Shown here: positions 19,062 to 29,017 of the stretch, piece by piece | Position numbering within the stretch: the first letter of the stretch is position 1 | Layout of the letters: every line of letters starts with the position of its first letter | DNA from: Sphingobium vermicomposti | GTDB taxonomy: Bacteria; Pseudomonadota; Alphaproteobacteria; Sphingomonadales; Sphingomonadaceae | DNA: 64,000 nucleotides | NCBI RefSeq assembly: GCF_011762025.1 | Contig: NZ_JAASQR010000003.1 | Coordinates: 682,001 to 746,000 of the forward strand | Direction of reading: 5' to 3' | Translations under genes and position numbers: made by a program | Notes under the pieces: generated by a model | What the model was told of the DNA's origin: nothing | Seen by the model: only the letters and a program-made list of their open reading frames with translations | The model's database searches: none

Positions 19062-20627
19062 ATGACCATTCCATCCCGCCGCACCTTCGCGATCATTTCC
19101 CACCCTGACGCTGGCAAGACCACGCTGACCGAAAAGCTGTTGCTGGAAGGCGGCGCGATCCACCTGGCCGGAGAGGTCAAGGCACGCGGGGCGAACCGGC
19201 GCGCGCGGTCGGACTGGATGAAGATCGAGCAGCAGCGCGGGATTTCCGTGACCAGCTCGGTCATGACGTTCGAGCGGGATGGCATCACGTTCAACCTGCT
19301 GGATACACCGGGGCACGAGGATTTTTCCGAAGATACCTATCGCACACTGACCGCAGTGGATTCGGCGGTCATGGTGATCGACGCGGCCAAGGGCATCGAG
19401 CCGCAGACCCGCAAGCTGTTCGAAGTCTGCCGCCTGCGCAACGTGCCGATCATCACCTTCGTCAACAAGGTCGACCGCGAGGGCCGCGACGCCTTTGCCC
19501 TGCTGGATGAAGTGGCCGATGCGCTGGCGCTGGACGTGTGTCCGATGAGCTGGCCGGTGGGCATGGGCGGCGAGTTCGAAGGCGTTTACGACTTTGCCAA
19601 GAACCGACTGCGGCAACCGAGTGGCCCCAGCAAGGAATTTGAGGGCAAGGAAGTGTTCGTCGAGGGCATCGACGATGATGCGCTGGCGGAGCATATTTCC
19701 ACGCGGGGGCTGGCGAAGCTGCGGGAAGAGGCGGAGCTTGCCGTCGGCGGCTATGCCGATTTCGATCTGGCCGCCTATCGCCACGGCGACCTGACGCCGG
19801 TCTATTTCGGATCGGCGTTGAAGCTGTTCGGTGTCACCGAATTGATCGACGCGCTCGCCGCCCACGCGCCGCCACCGCGCGCGCAACCCGCCGAGCCTGC
19901 GCCGGTGGAGCCCGAAAATGGCGAAGTGACGGGCTTCATCTTCAAGGTGCAGGCCAATATGGACCCGCAGCACCGCGACCGCATCGCGTTCATGCGGCTA
20001 TGTTCGGGCAAGTTCCGGCGCGGCATGAAGCTGACGCCCAGCGGATCGGGCAAGCCCATCGCGGTGCATTCCCCCATCCTCTTTTTCGCGCAGGATCGCG
20101 AGATTGCGGACGAGGCCTTTCCCGGCGACATCATCGGCATTCCCAACCATGGCACTTTGCGGGTTGGGGACACGCTGAGCGAGAAGGCGGGGGTGCGCTT
20201 TACCGGCCTGCCAAACTTTGCACCGGAAATATTGCGGCGCGTGGTGCTGAAGGATCCGACCAAGACCAAGCAGCTTCGCAAAGCGCTGGATGACCTGTCC
20301 GAGGAAGGAGTGATCCAGGTTTTCTATCCCGAAATTGGCAGCAACTGGGTGGTCGGCGTGGTCGGGCAGTTGCAGCTCGAAGTGCTGATTTCGCGGCTGG
20401 AGGCGGAATATAAGGTGGCGGCGGGGCTGGAGCCTGCGCCGTTCGATACCGCGCGCTGGGTTTCGGGCGATGATGCGGCGGTCAGGGACCTGGCGTCGTT
20501 CAACGTGTCGAACATGGCGAAGGATCGCGATGGCAATCTGGTCTTCATGGCCAAGAGCGCATGGGATGTAGGTTACCAGCAGGAGCGGCATCCGAAGGTG
20601 AAATTCAGCGCGACCAAGGAACGCTGA
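19062..20627 (+). CDS. prfC: Peptide chain release factor 3
   Basis: RF3 is the translational GTPase that recycles RF1/RF2 from the ribosome. The G domain shows G1 SHPDAGKTTL, G3 DTPGHEDF and G4 NKVDR. The C-terminal half has the RF3-specific blocks VVLKDPTKTKQL and GVVGQLQLEVL. The start is placed at ATG 19062 (521 residues), where MTIPSRRTFAIISHPD begins; a TTG 30 bases upstream lies in the T-run of the repeat and is unlikely. No strong ribosome site is visible. Confidence 0.95.
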   Translation: MTIPSRRTFAIISHPDAGKTTLTEKLLLEGGAIHLAGEVKARGANRRARSDWMKIEQQRGISVTSSVMTFERDGITFNLLDTPGHEDFSEDTYRTLTAVDSAVMVIDAAKGIEPQTRKLFEVCRLRNVPIITFVNKVDREGRDAFALLDEVADALALDVCPMSWPVGMGGEFEGVYDFAKNRLRQPSGPSKEFEGKEVFVEGIDDDALAEHISTRGLAKLREEAELAVGGYADFDLAAYRHGDLTPVYFGSALKLFGVTELIDALAAHAPPPRAQPAEPAPVEPENGEVTGFIFKVQANMDPQHRDRIAFMRLCSGKFRRGMKLTPSGSGKPIAVHSPILFFAQDREIADEAFPGDIIGIPNHGTLRVGDTLSEKAGVRFTGLPNFAPEILRRVVLKDPTKTKQLRKALDDLSEEGVIQVFYPEIGSNWVVGVVGQLQLEVLISRLEAEYKVAAGLEPAPFDTARWVSGDDAAVRDLASFNVSNMAKDRDGNLVFMAKSAWDVGYQQERHPKVKFSATKER

Positions 20628-20645
20628 CGGCATCGGCGGCGCGAT

Positions 20646-21263
20646 ATGACCGCCATCCTCTACAGTTTTCGGCGTTGTCCCTATGCCATGCGGGCGCGGA
20701 TGGCCCTGATCGCCAGTGGGCAGCCAGTGGAGTTGCGGGAAGTCGTGCTGCGCGACAAGCCGCCCGCCATGCTGTCGCTGTCCCCCAAGGGCACGGTTCC
20801 AGTGCTGGCGCTGCCGGACGGGGCGGTGATCGACGAGAGCCTGGACATCATGCGCTGGGCGCTGCGCTTGCGCGACCCGGAAGGCTGGCTGGACGGGGAT
20901 GACGCCGCGCTGATCGCGACGAATGATGGACCGTTCAAGCAGCATCTGGACCGCTATAAATATGCGACCCGCTATGGATCGGACCCGCTGGTCCATCGTG
21001 CTGGGGCAATGGAAGTGCTGGGCGAACTGGAGGCGCGGCTCGTGGCCAGTGACTATCTGTGCGGAGCGCATAGAACGCTCGCCGACATCGCTATCTTTCC
21101 CTTTGTGCGGCAATTTGCGGGAACGGAACCGGCGTGGTTCGAAGCGCAGCCTTTGCCACGGGTGCAGGCGTGGTTGCGGGCTCTGGTGGCGTCCGAGCTA
21201 TTTGCCCGCGCCATGGTGCGCAAGCCTGCGTGGCAGCCAGGGGACGCCGCGGTCTTTCTCTAA
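20646..21263 (+). CDS. Glutathione S-transferase family protein
   Basis: The 205 residues open with a thioredoxin-like domain, YSFRRCPYAMRARMAL, giving a CPYA active-site sequence reminiscent of thiol-transferase-type GSTs. The cis-Pro segment GTVPVL and the DESLDIMRW block follow, with a helical C-terminal domain. It probably uses glutathione in thiol transfer or conjugation; the substrate is unknown. It starts 18 bases after prfC and its end overlaps the convergent metW by four bases. Confidence 0.85.
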   Translation: MTAILYSFRRCPYAMRARMALIASGQPVELREVVLRDKPPAMLSLSPKGTVPVLALPDGAVIDESLDIMRWALRLRDPEGWLDGDDAALIATNDGPFKQHLDRYKYATRYGSDPLVHRAGAMEVLGELEARLVASDYLCGAHRTLADIAIFPFVRQFAGTEPAWFEAQPLPRVQAWLRALVASELFARAMVRKPAWQPGDAAVFL

Positions 21264-21853
21264 CGGCGCAGCAGGAAGACGGCGTGCTCGGCGAACAGAT
21301 TGGCGTTCGCGTGGGTGGTTTCCTTGTCGCCCTTCAGGAACCACTGGCCATCGATTGTCCAGCCCCGCTCCTTCACCAGCGCGCGGAAATCGTCGACTGT
21401 CACATGATGGATGTTGAGCGTGTCATACCATGTGTCGGGCAGCAGCCGCGTCACCGGCATGCGGCCGCCCCACAGCAGCGACAGCCGACCACGCCAATGG
21501 GCAAAATTGGGAAAGGATACGAAGGCCTGCCGCCCGATGCGCAGCAATTCGTCCACGACCAGGTCGGGGCGGCGCGTCGTTTGCAACGTCTGGCTCAGGA
21601 TCGCATAGTCGAAACTGGCGTCGGGATAATAGGTGAGGTCGGTGTCGGCATCCCCCTGCACCACTGACAGGCCACGACCGACAGCGGCGGCGACATTTCC
21701 CGCGTCAATCTCCAGTCCTCGCGCGTCGACTTTCTTGGTGTCCCTGAGCGCCGCCATCAAGCCGCCCTCACCGCAGCCCACATCCAGCACGCGCGCGTCA
21801 GGCTTTACCATGCGAGCGATCAGGGCCAGGTCCGGCCGCAGATTGTCGATCAT
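21260..21853 (-). CDS. metW: Methionine biosynthesis protein MetW
   Basis: A 197-residue SAM-methyltransferase-fold protein with motif [11 protein letters not shown] near residue 19. MetW is paired with MetX in many proteobacteria; it is thought to be required for or to stimulate homoserine acylation. The start is set at ATG 21853, giving [15 protein letters not shown] and overlapping the metX stop (ATGA). A longer frame from 21904 lies within metX. Convergent with the GST. Confidence 0.93.
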   Translation of the reverse strand: MIDNLRPDLALIARMVKPDARVLDVGCGEGGLMAALRDTKKVDARGLEIDAGNVAAAVGRGLSVVQGDADTDLTYYPDASFDYAILSQTLQTTRRPDLVVDELLRIGRQAFVSFPNFAHWRGRLSLLWGGRMPVTRLLPDTWYDTLNIHHVTVDDFRALVKERGWTIDGQWFLKGDKETTHANANLFAEHAVFLLRR

Positions 21854-22986
21854 GCGCGCCCGCCCTTCAGGAACCCGTTCACCACGCGGTTCAGTTCCGG
21901 GCATTCCAGCAGGAAGGCGTCATGGCCAAAGGGGCTGGACAGCTCCACAAAGCTGGCCTGCGCGCCGCTGGCGTTGAGAGCGTGGACGATGATGCGGGAT
22001 TCGGCGGTCGGGTAAAGCCAGTCGGTGTCGAAGCTGACCAGGCAGAATCGCGCGCGCGACGCGGCGAAGGCAGAGGCAAGGCTGCCGCCATGATCTTCCG
22101 CAATGTCATAATAGTCCATGGCGCGGGTGATGTAGAGATAGCTGTTGGCGTCGAACCGCTCGACAAAGCTCAGCCCCTGGTGGCGCAGATAGCTTTCCAC
22201 CTGAAAATCGGCGTCGAACCCGAACGTCTTGGCATCGCGGCCCTGCAGGCGGCGGCCGAATTTTTCGGTGAGGCCCGCTTCGGACAGATAGGTGATGTGC
22301 GCAGCCATGCGCGCGACGGCCAGGCCCGCGCTCGGCACCTGGGCGTCGGCATAATAGTCGCCGCCGCGCCAGTTGGGATCGGCCATGATCGCCTGACGCC
22401 CCACTTCGTGGAATGCGATATTCTGGGCGCTGTGGCGCGCGGTGGAGGCGATGACGATGCAGGCTTCGACGCGGTCGGGGAACAGTGTCGGCCAGCTGAG
22501 CGCCTGCATGCCGCCCATCGATCCGCCGATGACAGCGGAAAGGCGATCGACCCCCAGATGGTCGAGCAGCATCGCCTGAGCGCGCACCATGTCGGCGATG
22601 GTCAACACCGGAAAGCGCATGGCGTAAGGGCCGTTGATCGCGGGATCGACGCTGGCCGGGCCGCTCGACCCCATGCAGCTGCCGATGACGTTGGAGCATA
22701 TGATGAAGTGGCGCGCCGGGTCGACCGGCTTTCCTTCGCCGACCATGCGCCACCACCAGCCCGGTTTGCCGGTGACGGGATGGTCGGACGCGACATATTG
22801 GTCGCCGGTCAGCGCGTGGCAGATGAGGATGACGTTCGACTTGTCCTCATTCATCCGGCCATAGGTTTCATAGGCGATGTCGACGGGACCAAGCGCCGCG
22901 CCGCTGTCCAGCCGCAGGGGGCCGGGCAGGCGGGCCTGGCGGCGCAGGCCGAAACGATTGTCGTCGGTGGTGGGGGCGCTGGCCAT
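21850..22986 (-). CDS. metX: Homoserine O-acyltransferase MetX
   Basis: An alpha/beta-hydrolase-fold enzyme that acylates homoserine for methionine synthesis. The 378 residues include CHALTGDQ (56-63), the oxyanion region GSCMGSSGP (102-110), nucleophile Ser156 in GGSMGG, an Asp in DTDWLYP and the catalytic His in [11 protein letters not shown]. MetX enzymes may use acetyl- or succinyl-CoA, and the annotation homoserine O-acetyltransferase is only a default. Coupled to metW; divergent from hisC. Confidence 0.95.
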   Translation of the reverse strand: MASAPTTDDNRFGLRRQARLPGPLRLDSGAALGPVDIAYETYGRMNEDKSNVILICHALTGDQYVASDHPVTGKPGWWWRMVGEGKPVDPARHFIICSNVIGSCMGSSGPASVDPAINGPYAMRFPVLTIADMVRAQAMLLDHLGVDRLSAVIGGSMGGMQALSWPTLFPDRVEACIVIASTARHSAQNIAFHEVGRQAIMADPNWRGGDYYADAQVPSAGLAVARMAAHITYLSEAGLTEKFGRRLQGRDAKTFGFDADFQVESYLRHQGLSFVERFDANSYLYITRAMDYYDIAEDHGGSLASAFAASRARFCLVSFDTDWLYPTAESRIIVHALNASGAQASFVELSSPFGHDAFLLECPELNRVVNGFLKGGRA

Positions 22987-23099
22987 GGTCCAAGCGGGCT
23001 AGGACCGTGGGGCGATGCTGTCAATCGGGTGGAGGCAGGGCTTCACCGTCGCATCCAGCGGCGCTTTGCCTTTGGCGCGGATGACGCTAAAGCCCGGCC

Positions 23100-24197
23100 A
23101 TGACGAAACCTGCACCCAAGGACTGGATTCTCGGCATCTCCCCCTATGTGCCGGGCAAGGCGGCCGCCGATGACGGTAGGCCGCTGATCAAGCTGTCGGC
23201 GAACGAAAATCCGCTGGGCACCAGTCCGGCGGCGCGCGCGGCGCTGGTCGCGGCGACGGCGGACCTTGCCACCTATCCTGATCCCGGCGCGGCGAAGATG
23301 CGTGAGGCGATTGCCGCCGCCCACGGGCTGGACCCGGCGCGGGTCATTTATGGCACGGGATCGGACGAACTGCTGCATATCGCGGCGAGCGCCTATGCAG
23401 GCCCCGGCGACGAGATTCTCTACGTCCGCTATGGGTTTTCGGTTTATGATATCGCCGCCCGGCGGGTGGGTGCGATCCCGGTGATTGCGCCCGACGCGGA
23501 TTATGCGACCGACGTGGACGCGCTGCTGGCCTGCGTCACCGACAGGACGAAGGTCGTGTTCCTGGCCAATCCCAATAATCCCACCGGCACCATGACGCCG
23601 CGCGAGGACATTGCCCGGCTGCACGCGGCGCTGCGCCCCGACATATTGTTCGTCCTGGATCAGGCCTATGCCGAATATCTGGATGGGGATGAGGATGATG
23701 GCGGGATGGAATTGGCGAAGAGCGCGGCCAACGTGTTGGTGACGCGGACCTTCTCCAAGATTCATGGATTGGCCGCCGAACGGATAGGCTGGGGCTATGC
23801 CAGCGCAGAGATTATCGACGCGCTGCACCGCATCCGCGCGCCGTTCAACGTCACGACCGCTGGGCAGGCCGCCGCCATCGCCGCGATCCGGGACAGCGGC
23901 TGGGTGGATGCAAGCCGCACCCATAACCGCCAGTGGCGCGAATGGCTGGCGGCGGAAATCGCCGCGCTGTCCAACCATGGCCTGCGCGCGGTGCCCAGCA
24001 AGGCCAATTTCCTGCTGATCCTGTTCGAAGGAAAGCTGACCGCCGAGGCCGCGATGAAGGGATTGTGGGACGAAGGCTATGCCACGCGCTGGCTGCCGGG
24101 CCAGGGGCTGCCCCACGGCCTGCGCATCACCATCGGCACGGCAGAGCAGGTCCGCGCCGTCGCGGCCAAGCTGCGCGCCATGGCGGAGGCCGCGTAG
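23100..24197 (+). CDS. hisC: Histidinol-phosphate aminotransferase
   Basis: This PLP-dependent fold-type I aminotransferase has 365 residues. Visible blocks are [30 protein letters not shown] (155-164), the Asp in VLDQAYAEY and the PLP lysine Lys220 in [11 protein letters not shown]. It converts imidazole-acetol phosphate to histidinol phosphate. Adjacency to tyrC suggests it may also aminate prephenate or other aromatic keto acids, as related alphaproteobacterial enzymes do. One base separates it from tyrC. Confidence 0.93.
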   Translation: MTKPAPKDWILGISPYVPGKAAADDGRPLIKLSANENPLGTSPAARAALVAATADLATYPDPGAAKMREAIAAAHGLDPARVIYGTGSDELLHIAASAYAGPGDEILYVRYGFSVYDIAARRVGAIPVIAPDADYATDVDALLACVTDRTKVVFLANPNNPTGTMTPREDIARLHAALRPDILFVLDQAYAEYLDGDEDDGGMELAKSAANVLVTRTFSKIHGLAAERIGWGYASAEIIDALHRIRAPFNVTTAGQAAAIAAIRDSGWVDASRTHNRQWREWLAAEIAALSNHGLRAVPSKANFLLILFEGKLTAEAAMKGLWDEGYATRWLPGQGLPHGLRITIGTAEQVRAVAAKLRAMAEAA

Positions 24198-24198
24198 G

Positions 24199-25104
24199 AT
24201 GCTGCCCTTTTCCCGCGTCACCATCATCGGTCTGGGGCTGATCGGATCATCGCTGTGCCGCGCGATCCGGGATCATATGCCCACGGTCCGGGTCACCGGC
24301 TACGACGCCGATCCGCAGGTGCGGCAAATTGCGCGCGCCATCGACCTGGCCGACGACGTGACCGATACCGCGGGTGCTTCGGTAACCGATGCTGATCTGG
24401 TCATACTGTGCGTCCCGGTGCGGGCGATGGGCGCGGCGGCGGCGGACATCGCGCAGGACCTGCCCGCCGAAGCCATCATCAGCGACGTGGGATCGTGCAA
24501 GGTGGACGTTCTGGCGCAGCTTAACGCCGCGCTGCCGGGCCGGTGCATCATCCCCGCTCATCCGGTCGCCGGAACGGAAAATAGCGGCCCGGAAGCGGGC
24601 TTTGCGTCACTGTTCCATGGCCGCTGGTGCATTGTCACCCCGCCCGCCGATGCCGACCCGGCGGCGGTAGAGCGGGTCGCAGAGCTATGGCGGCGCGTGG
24701 GCGCGGAGGTCGAGAGGATGGACCCCCCGCATCATGATCTGGTGCTGGCGGTGACGAGCCACCTGCCCCATCTGATCGCCTATACGATCGTGGGGACGGC
24801 CAGCGACCTGGAGGATGTGACCCAGTCAGAGGTTATCAAATATTCCGCTGGCGGCTTTCGTGACTTCACGCGCATCGCCGCGTCCGACCCGACCATGTGG
24901 CGCGACGTGTTCCTGGCGAACAAGGACGCGGTGCTGGAAATGCTGCAACGTTTTTCCGAAGACCTGTCGGCATTGCAGCGTGCGATCCGGTGGAATGACG
25001 GGGATGCGCTGTTCAACCTGTTCACGCGGACGCGGGCGATCCGGCGGTCGATCATCGAACAGGGGCAGGATGATGCGAAACCCGACTTTGGCCGGAGCCA
25101 CTGA
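24199..25104 (+). CDS. tyrC: Prephenate/cyclohexadienyl (arogenate) dehydrogenase
   Basis: A 301-residue Rossmann dehydrogenase with GLGLIGSSL at the N-terminus, the block HPVAGTENSGPEAG near residue 115 and SHLPHLIAY near 193. It oxidatively decarboxylates prephenate and/or arogenate in tyrosine synthesis. The ATG at 24199 is one base past the hisC stop. The hisC-tyrC arrangement is typical of alphaproteobacteria, where TyrC-type enzymes often prefer arogenate. Convergent with plsC, two bases apart. Confidence 0.92.
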   Translation: MLPFSRVTIIGLGLIGSSLCRAIRDHMPTVRVTGYDADPQVRQIARAIDLADDVTDTAGASVTDADLVILCVPVRAMGAAAADIAQDLPAEAIISDVGSCKVDVLAQLNAALPGRCIIPAHPVAGTENSGPEAGFASLFHGRWCIVTPPADADPAAVERVAELWRRVGAEVERMDPPHHDLVLAVTSHLPHLIAYTIVGTASDLEDVTQSEVIKYSAGGFRDFTRIAASDPTMWRDVFLANKDAVLEMLQRFSEDLSALQRAIRWNDGDALFNLFTRTRAIRRSIIEQGQDDAKPDFGRSH

Positions 25105-25106
25105 TT

Positions 25107-25805
25107 TCAAACGCGATTGTTCAGCGCGTTGATGGCGGCATGGACGCGCGCTTCGGCCAGGTGGCGATCAAGGCCTGCGGGGACGACCTGTCCCACCTTG
25201 TAGGTGATGACGCCTGCGCGTTTCAGAAAGCTGCCGCGCGGTGAGACGCGGCCACTGTCGATGGCGATCGGGACCACTGGCAGGCCCAGCAGCGCATAAA
25301 GTCCCGCAAAACCGGCCTTGAGTGGCGGCGCTTCGCCATGCGGGACGCGCGTGCCTTCGGGGAAAAGGCATAAGGGACGGCCTTCCGCCACGCATTTGCG
25401 GGCAGCGGTGCGCAAGGCCCGCATCGCGCTGGCCCCGGCGCTGCGTTCGATGGGGATCAGACCATATTGGCGCGCGACCCTGCCCCATAGGGGAATATCG
25501 AACAGTTCCCGTTTGGCGGCGATGGCCGGACGATCGAACAGGCAGAGTATGTCGATCGTTTCGAACATCGATTCATGTTTGATGATGTAGAGATAGTCGC
25601 CCTGCGGCAGTTCGCCTTCGACACGCACCTTTTGCCCCAGAAGCCAGCGCGTGCAGAAGCGATGGAGATAGGCCCAGGCGGTCGCCACTCGCCGAACGGC
25701 GACTGGCGAGACGAAGGCGACGAGCAGCGCCGTCAGCACCAGCAGCAAGGACATGCTGTAGAAGGCGAACATATAGGCGAGCGAGCGCAGAGCCGTAATC
25801 ATCAA
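25107..25805 (-). CDS. plsC: 1-acyl-sn-glycerol-3-phosphate acyltransferase
   Basis: PlsC adds the second acyl chain to make phosphatidic acid. The 232 residues have an N-terminal membrane segment (about 8-35) and the acyltransferase motifs HESMFE (77-82) and FPEGTR. The usual HX4D motif is HX4E here, a change seen in alphaproteobacterial PlsC proteins. It follows the YdcF gene by five bases in the ftsEX operon. Confidence 0.92.
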   Translation of the reverse strand: MMITALRSLAYMFAFYSMSLLLVLTALLVAFVSPVAVRRVATAWAYLHRFCTRWLLGQKVRVEGELPQGDYLYIIKHESMFETIDILCLFDRPAIAAKRELFDIPLWGRVARQYGLIPIERSAGASAMRALRTAARKCVAEGRPLCLFPEGTRVPHGEAPPLKAGFAGLYALLGLPVVPIAIDSGRVSPRGSFLKRAGVITYKVGQVVPAGLDRHLAEARVHAAINALNNRV

Positions 25806-25810
25806 GCCGC

Positions 25811-26341
25811 CTATATCCCAATCAACGCAGCGGCGCGCCGCAGCAGATATTTATTATATTCACGCGCCAGCATGGTCAGGCTGGGACGGCTGGGCACCGC
25901 GTCGTAAACGATCGTCACGCGGCTGGGCAGCGCCTGTCGCAGTTCCAGCGCGGAGCGACGCATGTGCCAGTCGGTCGTGATCAGCCGCACCGTTTGAAAG
26001 TCGCGCCGCTCCAGCCAATGCGCGGTTTCGATGGCGTTGGATCGCGTGTCGATCGCCTCTCGCCCCAGCGTTATGCAACAAGCGAACAGCCGTTCGGGGG
26101 CGTCATATTGCGCTGCCAGTTCAGCCGGGCGCACCGAACGATCCACCCCGGAAATCAACATGCGTTTCGACGCGCCTTCCTGAAGCAAGGCCAGCCCCCG
26201 GTCGATCCGACCTGCGCCACCGGTCAGCACGACGATGGCATCGGTCGTCCGGCCATCCAGCGGTTGCGGCAGAAAGATCGCGAACCAGGCAAAGCCGAGC
26301 ATCCACCCGAGCACGGACAGCGCGAAGAGCCGGACGATCAT
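25811..26341 (-). CDS. YdcF-family (DUF218) membrane protein
   Basis: A 176-residue protein with one N-terminal membrane helix (about 3-20) and a DUF218 domain. The block DAIVVLTGGAGRIDRGLALL and the later TDWHMRRSALELR are typical. Members such as SanA/YdcF/ElyC affect envelope polymer synthesis, but no reaction is established. Its ATG overlaps the ftsX stop (ATGA); upstream codons to 26434 lie within ftsX and are not used. Confidence 0.88.
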   Translation of the reverse strand: MIVRLFALSVLGWMLGFAWFAIFLPQPLDGRTTDAIVVLTGGAGRIDRGLALLQEGASKRMLISGVDRSVRPAELAAQYDAPERLFACCITLGREAIDTRSNAIETAHWLERRDFQTVRLITTDWHMRRSALELRQALPSRVTIVYDAVPSRPSLTMLAREYNKYLLRRAAALIGI

Positions 26342-27240
26342 AGCAGCCGACCCAGCGACCGCAGCACCGTCCAGCGCGCAGCCAATGTCGCGAGCAGCAC
26401 GCCACCCAGCGGCAGCGCGGCCAGCACCAGCCAACCAATCCAGGACAGGCGGATCGCCCCGACCAGGTCCGATCCGGTTGCCGTTAGCCGGGCACCGAGC
26501 AAAAGGATGACCAGCAAGGCCACGGTAAAGCCCAGGAGCCCGCCGAACAAAGCATCCAGTCCGATGCGGCGCTGAAACAGCCGGGCAATCTGAACATCGG
26601 TCGCACCCATCAGGTGGAGGACGTCAATCGTGCCGCGATGGCTGTCATGCGCCGCCCGCGCGGCCAGCACGACGATGGCGGCGGTGGCCACCGCCATCAG
26701 CAGGACAATGCCCGCCGCCAGACCACCCAAGGCGGCAAGCAGTTGCCCCAGTGGCTGAAGAAAAGCCGCGTGCGGCTCTATTCTTATGCTGGGCGATAGG
26801 GTCGCCAGGATGGCCCGCAGGCGAGCGACCTTGGCCTGTGTCGATCCGGGCGTCAGTTCAACGTCGATCAGCGCCGGAATGGGCAGGTCGCCGCTGACCG
26901 CCTCTTCCCCCAGCCAGGGCCTGATCTGGTCGGCCAGGACGGCGGGATCGACCGGATGAAGCGTCCGCACGTCCGGGCTTTTGCGCAGCAGGCGCACGGC
27001 GCGACCGCTATAGTCTTCACGACGGTCGGCGTTCGCTTCCACGATCTGCACGGTCACCCGTCCCGCCAGTTCAGCACCGACCGATTGCACCGCCGTCCCC
27101 AGACCCAGTCCGGCAGCCGCTGCCAATACGGTCAGAAACATCATGATCGCGATGACCCAAGGCATGGGACCAGCAACCCGGCCTTCGGGCAGCAACCTAT
27201 GGCGCGCGGCAGCAGCGGCGCGGCGATCCGCCCCGGTCAT
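26338..27240 (-). CDS. ftsX: Cell-division ABC transporter permease FtsX
   Basis: A 300-residue inner-membrane partner of FtsE. A first helix (about 27-50) is followed by a periplasmic loop of about 120 residues, then three helices and a C-terminal tail, the four-helix layout of FtsX. In other bacteria FtsEX controls periplasmic amidase activators such as EnvC during septation. Its start overlaps the ftsE stop by four bases, and its stop overlaps the YdcF start. Confidence 0.92.
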   Translation of the reverse strand: MTGADRRAAAAARHRLLPEGRVAGPMPWVIAIMMFLTVLAAAAGLGLGTAVQSVGAELAGRVTVQIVEANADRREDYSGRAVRLLRKSPDVRTLHPVDPAVLADQIRPWLGEEAVSGDLPIPALIDVELTPGSTQAKVARLRAILATLSPSIRIEPHAAFLQPLGQLLAALGGLAAGIVLLMAVATAAIVVLAARAAHDSHRGTIDVLHLMGATDVQIARLFQRRIGLDALFGGLLGFTVALLVILLLGARLTATGSDLVGAIRLSWIGWLVLAALPLGGVLLATLAARWTVLRSLGRLL

Positions 27241-27953
27241 GGCGCGACCGCCGCTTGGGCACGTGGCGGATAACGCAGCGAGCCCGTCGGATCAGACAGC
27301 CGCCCCTTATCCAGCCGCATCATCTGCGCGCCTTCCACCTGGCCGATCAGCGGCAGGTCGTGGGTAGCGACCACGATGGTCGTGCCCAGGCGATTGAGTG
27401 CTTCGAACAAGGTAAGCAGGCGTCGGGCCATGTCAGCGTCGACGTTGCCGGTCGGTTCGTCCGCCACCAATATTTCCGGTCGGGCAATCACCGCGCGGGC
27501 GATGGCGACGCGCTGCTGCTCGCCCCCCGACAGGGTCGCCGGACGCGCATCGGCCCGGTCGCCCAGGCCGACCCAGTTCAGCATCTCCGACACCGACGCA
27601 TGGGTTTCGGCCTCCACCATGCCAGCGACGCGCAAAGGCAGCGCGATATTGTCATAGGCGGACAGATGCGGGACCAGCCGGAAATCCTGAAAAACGACGC
27701 CGATGCGGCGACGGAAACCGGGCAGGCGGTTGCGGGGCAAGGTCACGACATCTTCGCCAAACAGGCGGATGACGCCCCGGCTGGGGCGCTGCGCCAGATA
27801 AAGGAGCTTCAACAGCGATGTCTTGCCCGCGCCCGACGCACCGGTCAGGAAATAAAATCCGCCGCCATGCAGCGAGAAGCTGACGTCGGACAGGGTCTCG
27901 CTGTCCAGACCATAGCGCAGGCCGACATTTTCGAACTGGACGATTGCCGACAT
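27237..27953 (-). CDS. ftsE: Cell-division ATP-binding protein FtsE
   Basis: A 238-residue ABC ATPase with Walker A GASGAGKT (38-45), a Q-loop [10 protein letters not shown], signature [14 protein letters not shown] and Walker [10 protein letters not shown]. The FQDFRL Q-loop and adjacent ftsX identify it as FtsE rather than another ABC protein. First gene of an ftsE-ftsX-ydcF-plsC unit; its promoter must lie in the 168-base divergent gap before 28122. Confidence 0.96.
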   Translation of the reverse strand: MSAIVQFENVGLRYGLDSETLSDVSFSLHGGGFYFLTGASGAGKTSLLKLLYLAQRPSRGVIRLFGEDVVTLPRNRLPGFRRRIGVVFQDFRLVPHLSAYDNIALPLRVAGMVEAETHASVSEMLNWVGLGDRADARPATLSGGEQQRVAIARAVIARPEILVADEPTGNVDADMARRLLTLFEALNRLGTTIVVATHDLPLIGQVEGAQMMRLDKGRLSDPTGSLRYPPRAQAAVAP

Positions 27954-28121
27954 GATTCAATGAATGCGCCTGCGCGCTCCCTGCTGCCCCTGGGTCGCAG
28001 CAATGGCACAGTGGGCAGGGAGCCGTAAACCCCAAGCCGCGTGGACCGGCGAGTCGCGGCAGGCCGCTGCCGCCTGTCGATGCCGCTTGCCCTTGAGTCC
28101 AAGCCATGGCTATGAAGCGTC

Positions 28122-28985
28122 ATGATCCTGGTGTGTCCCAATTGCGCCACGCGCTATATTGTACCGGACAGCGCCGTCGGCCCCAATGGCCGCCAGGTTC
28201 GCTGCGCCTCTTGCAAACATAGTTGGTTTCAGGAGGGTGCCGCGCTTGCGCCCCAGGAACGGGCCGCGATGCCGCCGGTGCAGGCCATGGAAGAAACGGC
28301 GACGTCCGTTGCTCCCTCAGCAACTCCGCCGCCTCCATCGCGTCCAGCCCCAGCTCCAGTCCCACCGGCTCCCGCACCTGCCCAACCGGCTGAGGATGAC
28401 GCTGAATTTTCGTCTTCCGTAGCGGCCACTGCGCCATCGTCACCGACGCTCGCCCGTGGGGCTGCCGTCGCGTCGGCGGCGGATAGCGGTTATCGTACCG
28501 ATGACATTTACGGACGGGCAGGCCAGCAACAGGCGGAGGAAAGCGCGCCAGCATCCCGCCCTCGGCGCAACCGCCTGAAGCTGTGGACCTATGCAGCCGT
28601 CGCCTTTTTCCTGACCATGGGAGCGTTGGGCGGCGGGCTCTGGTATTTCGGCGCGCCAAGCTGGGCTGTGAATCTGGGCTTTGTAGCGGAGGAAGGCGAC
28701 CCCGACCTGCTATTCTATCTGTCCAAGCCTGCCGAGCGCCGCAAGCTACCGACGGGTGAGGAATATTTCGCATTCGGCGCGCGCATCGTGAACAGCGGCA
28801 AGGAAGTCCTGCCCGTGCCGCCCGTGCTGGTGCAGTTGCGCGACCAGCAGAACCGCCTTGTCTTCAGCTGGACCACCAAGGCGGATCGCAACAGCCTGAA
28901 ACCCGGCGAGGAAGCGTCGATCAATGAAAGCCGGATCGACATTCCCAAAAATGCCGAAAACCTGTCGCTGACCTTCGTCCAATAA
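28122..28985 (+). CDS. Zinc-ribbon (MJ0042-type) membrane protein with DUF3426-like C-terminus
   Basis: The 287 residues start with a zinc ribbon, CPNCATRY at residues 5-12 and CASCKHSWF about 28-36. A Pro/Ala-rich linker with two hydrophilic segments follows, then one membrane helix (about 150-172) and a periplasmic beta-rich domain ([17 protein letters not shown]). This architecture is conserved in alphaproteobacteria next to ftsE, but the role is unknown. Divergent from ftsE. Confidence 0.85.
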   Translation: MILVCPNCATRYIVPDSAVGPNGRQVRCASCKHSWFQEGAALAPQERAAMPPVQAMEETATSVAPSATPPPPSRPAPAPVPPAPAPAQPAEDDAEFSSSVAATAPSSPTLARGAAVASAADSGYRTDDIYGRAGQQQAEESAPASRPRRNRLKLWTYAAVAFFLTMGALGGGLWYFGAPSWAVNLGFVAEEGDPDLLFYLSKPAERRKLPTGEEYFAFGARIVNSGKEVLPVPPVLVQLRDQQNRLVFSWTTKADRNSLKPGEEASINESRIDIPKNAENLSLTFVQ

Positions 28986-29017
28986 GCGGCCCCGCCACAG
29001 GCCCGATCACCAGCCGG

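Noticed and set aside
22987-23099. Possible SAM-II-type riboswitch upstream of metX
   Set aside because: No SAM-II core could be matched; only a good -35 TTGACA (minus strand 23024-23019) with a weak -10 is present.
21922-23103. 393-codon open frame antisense to metX
   Set aside because: Shadow frame with no recognisable motif.
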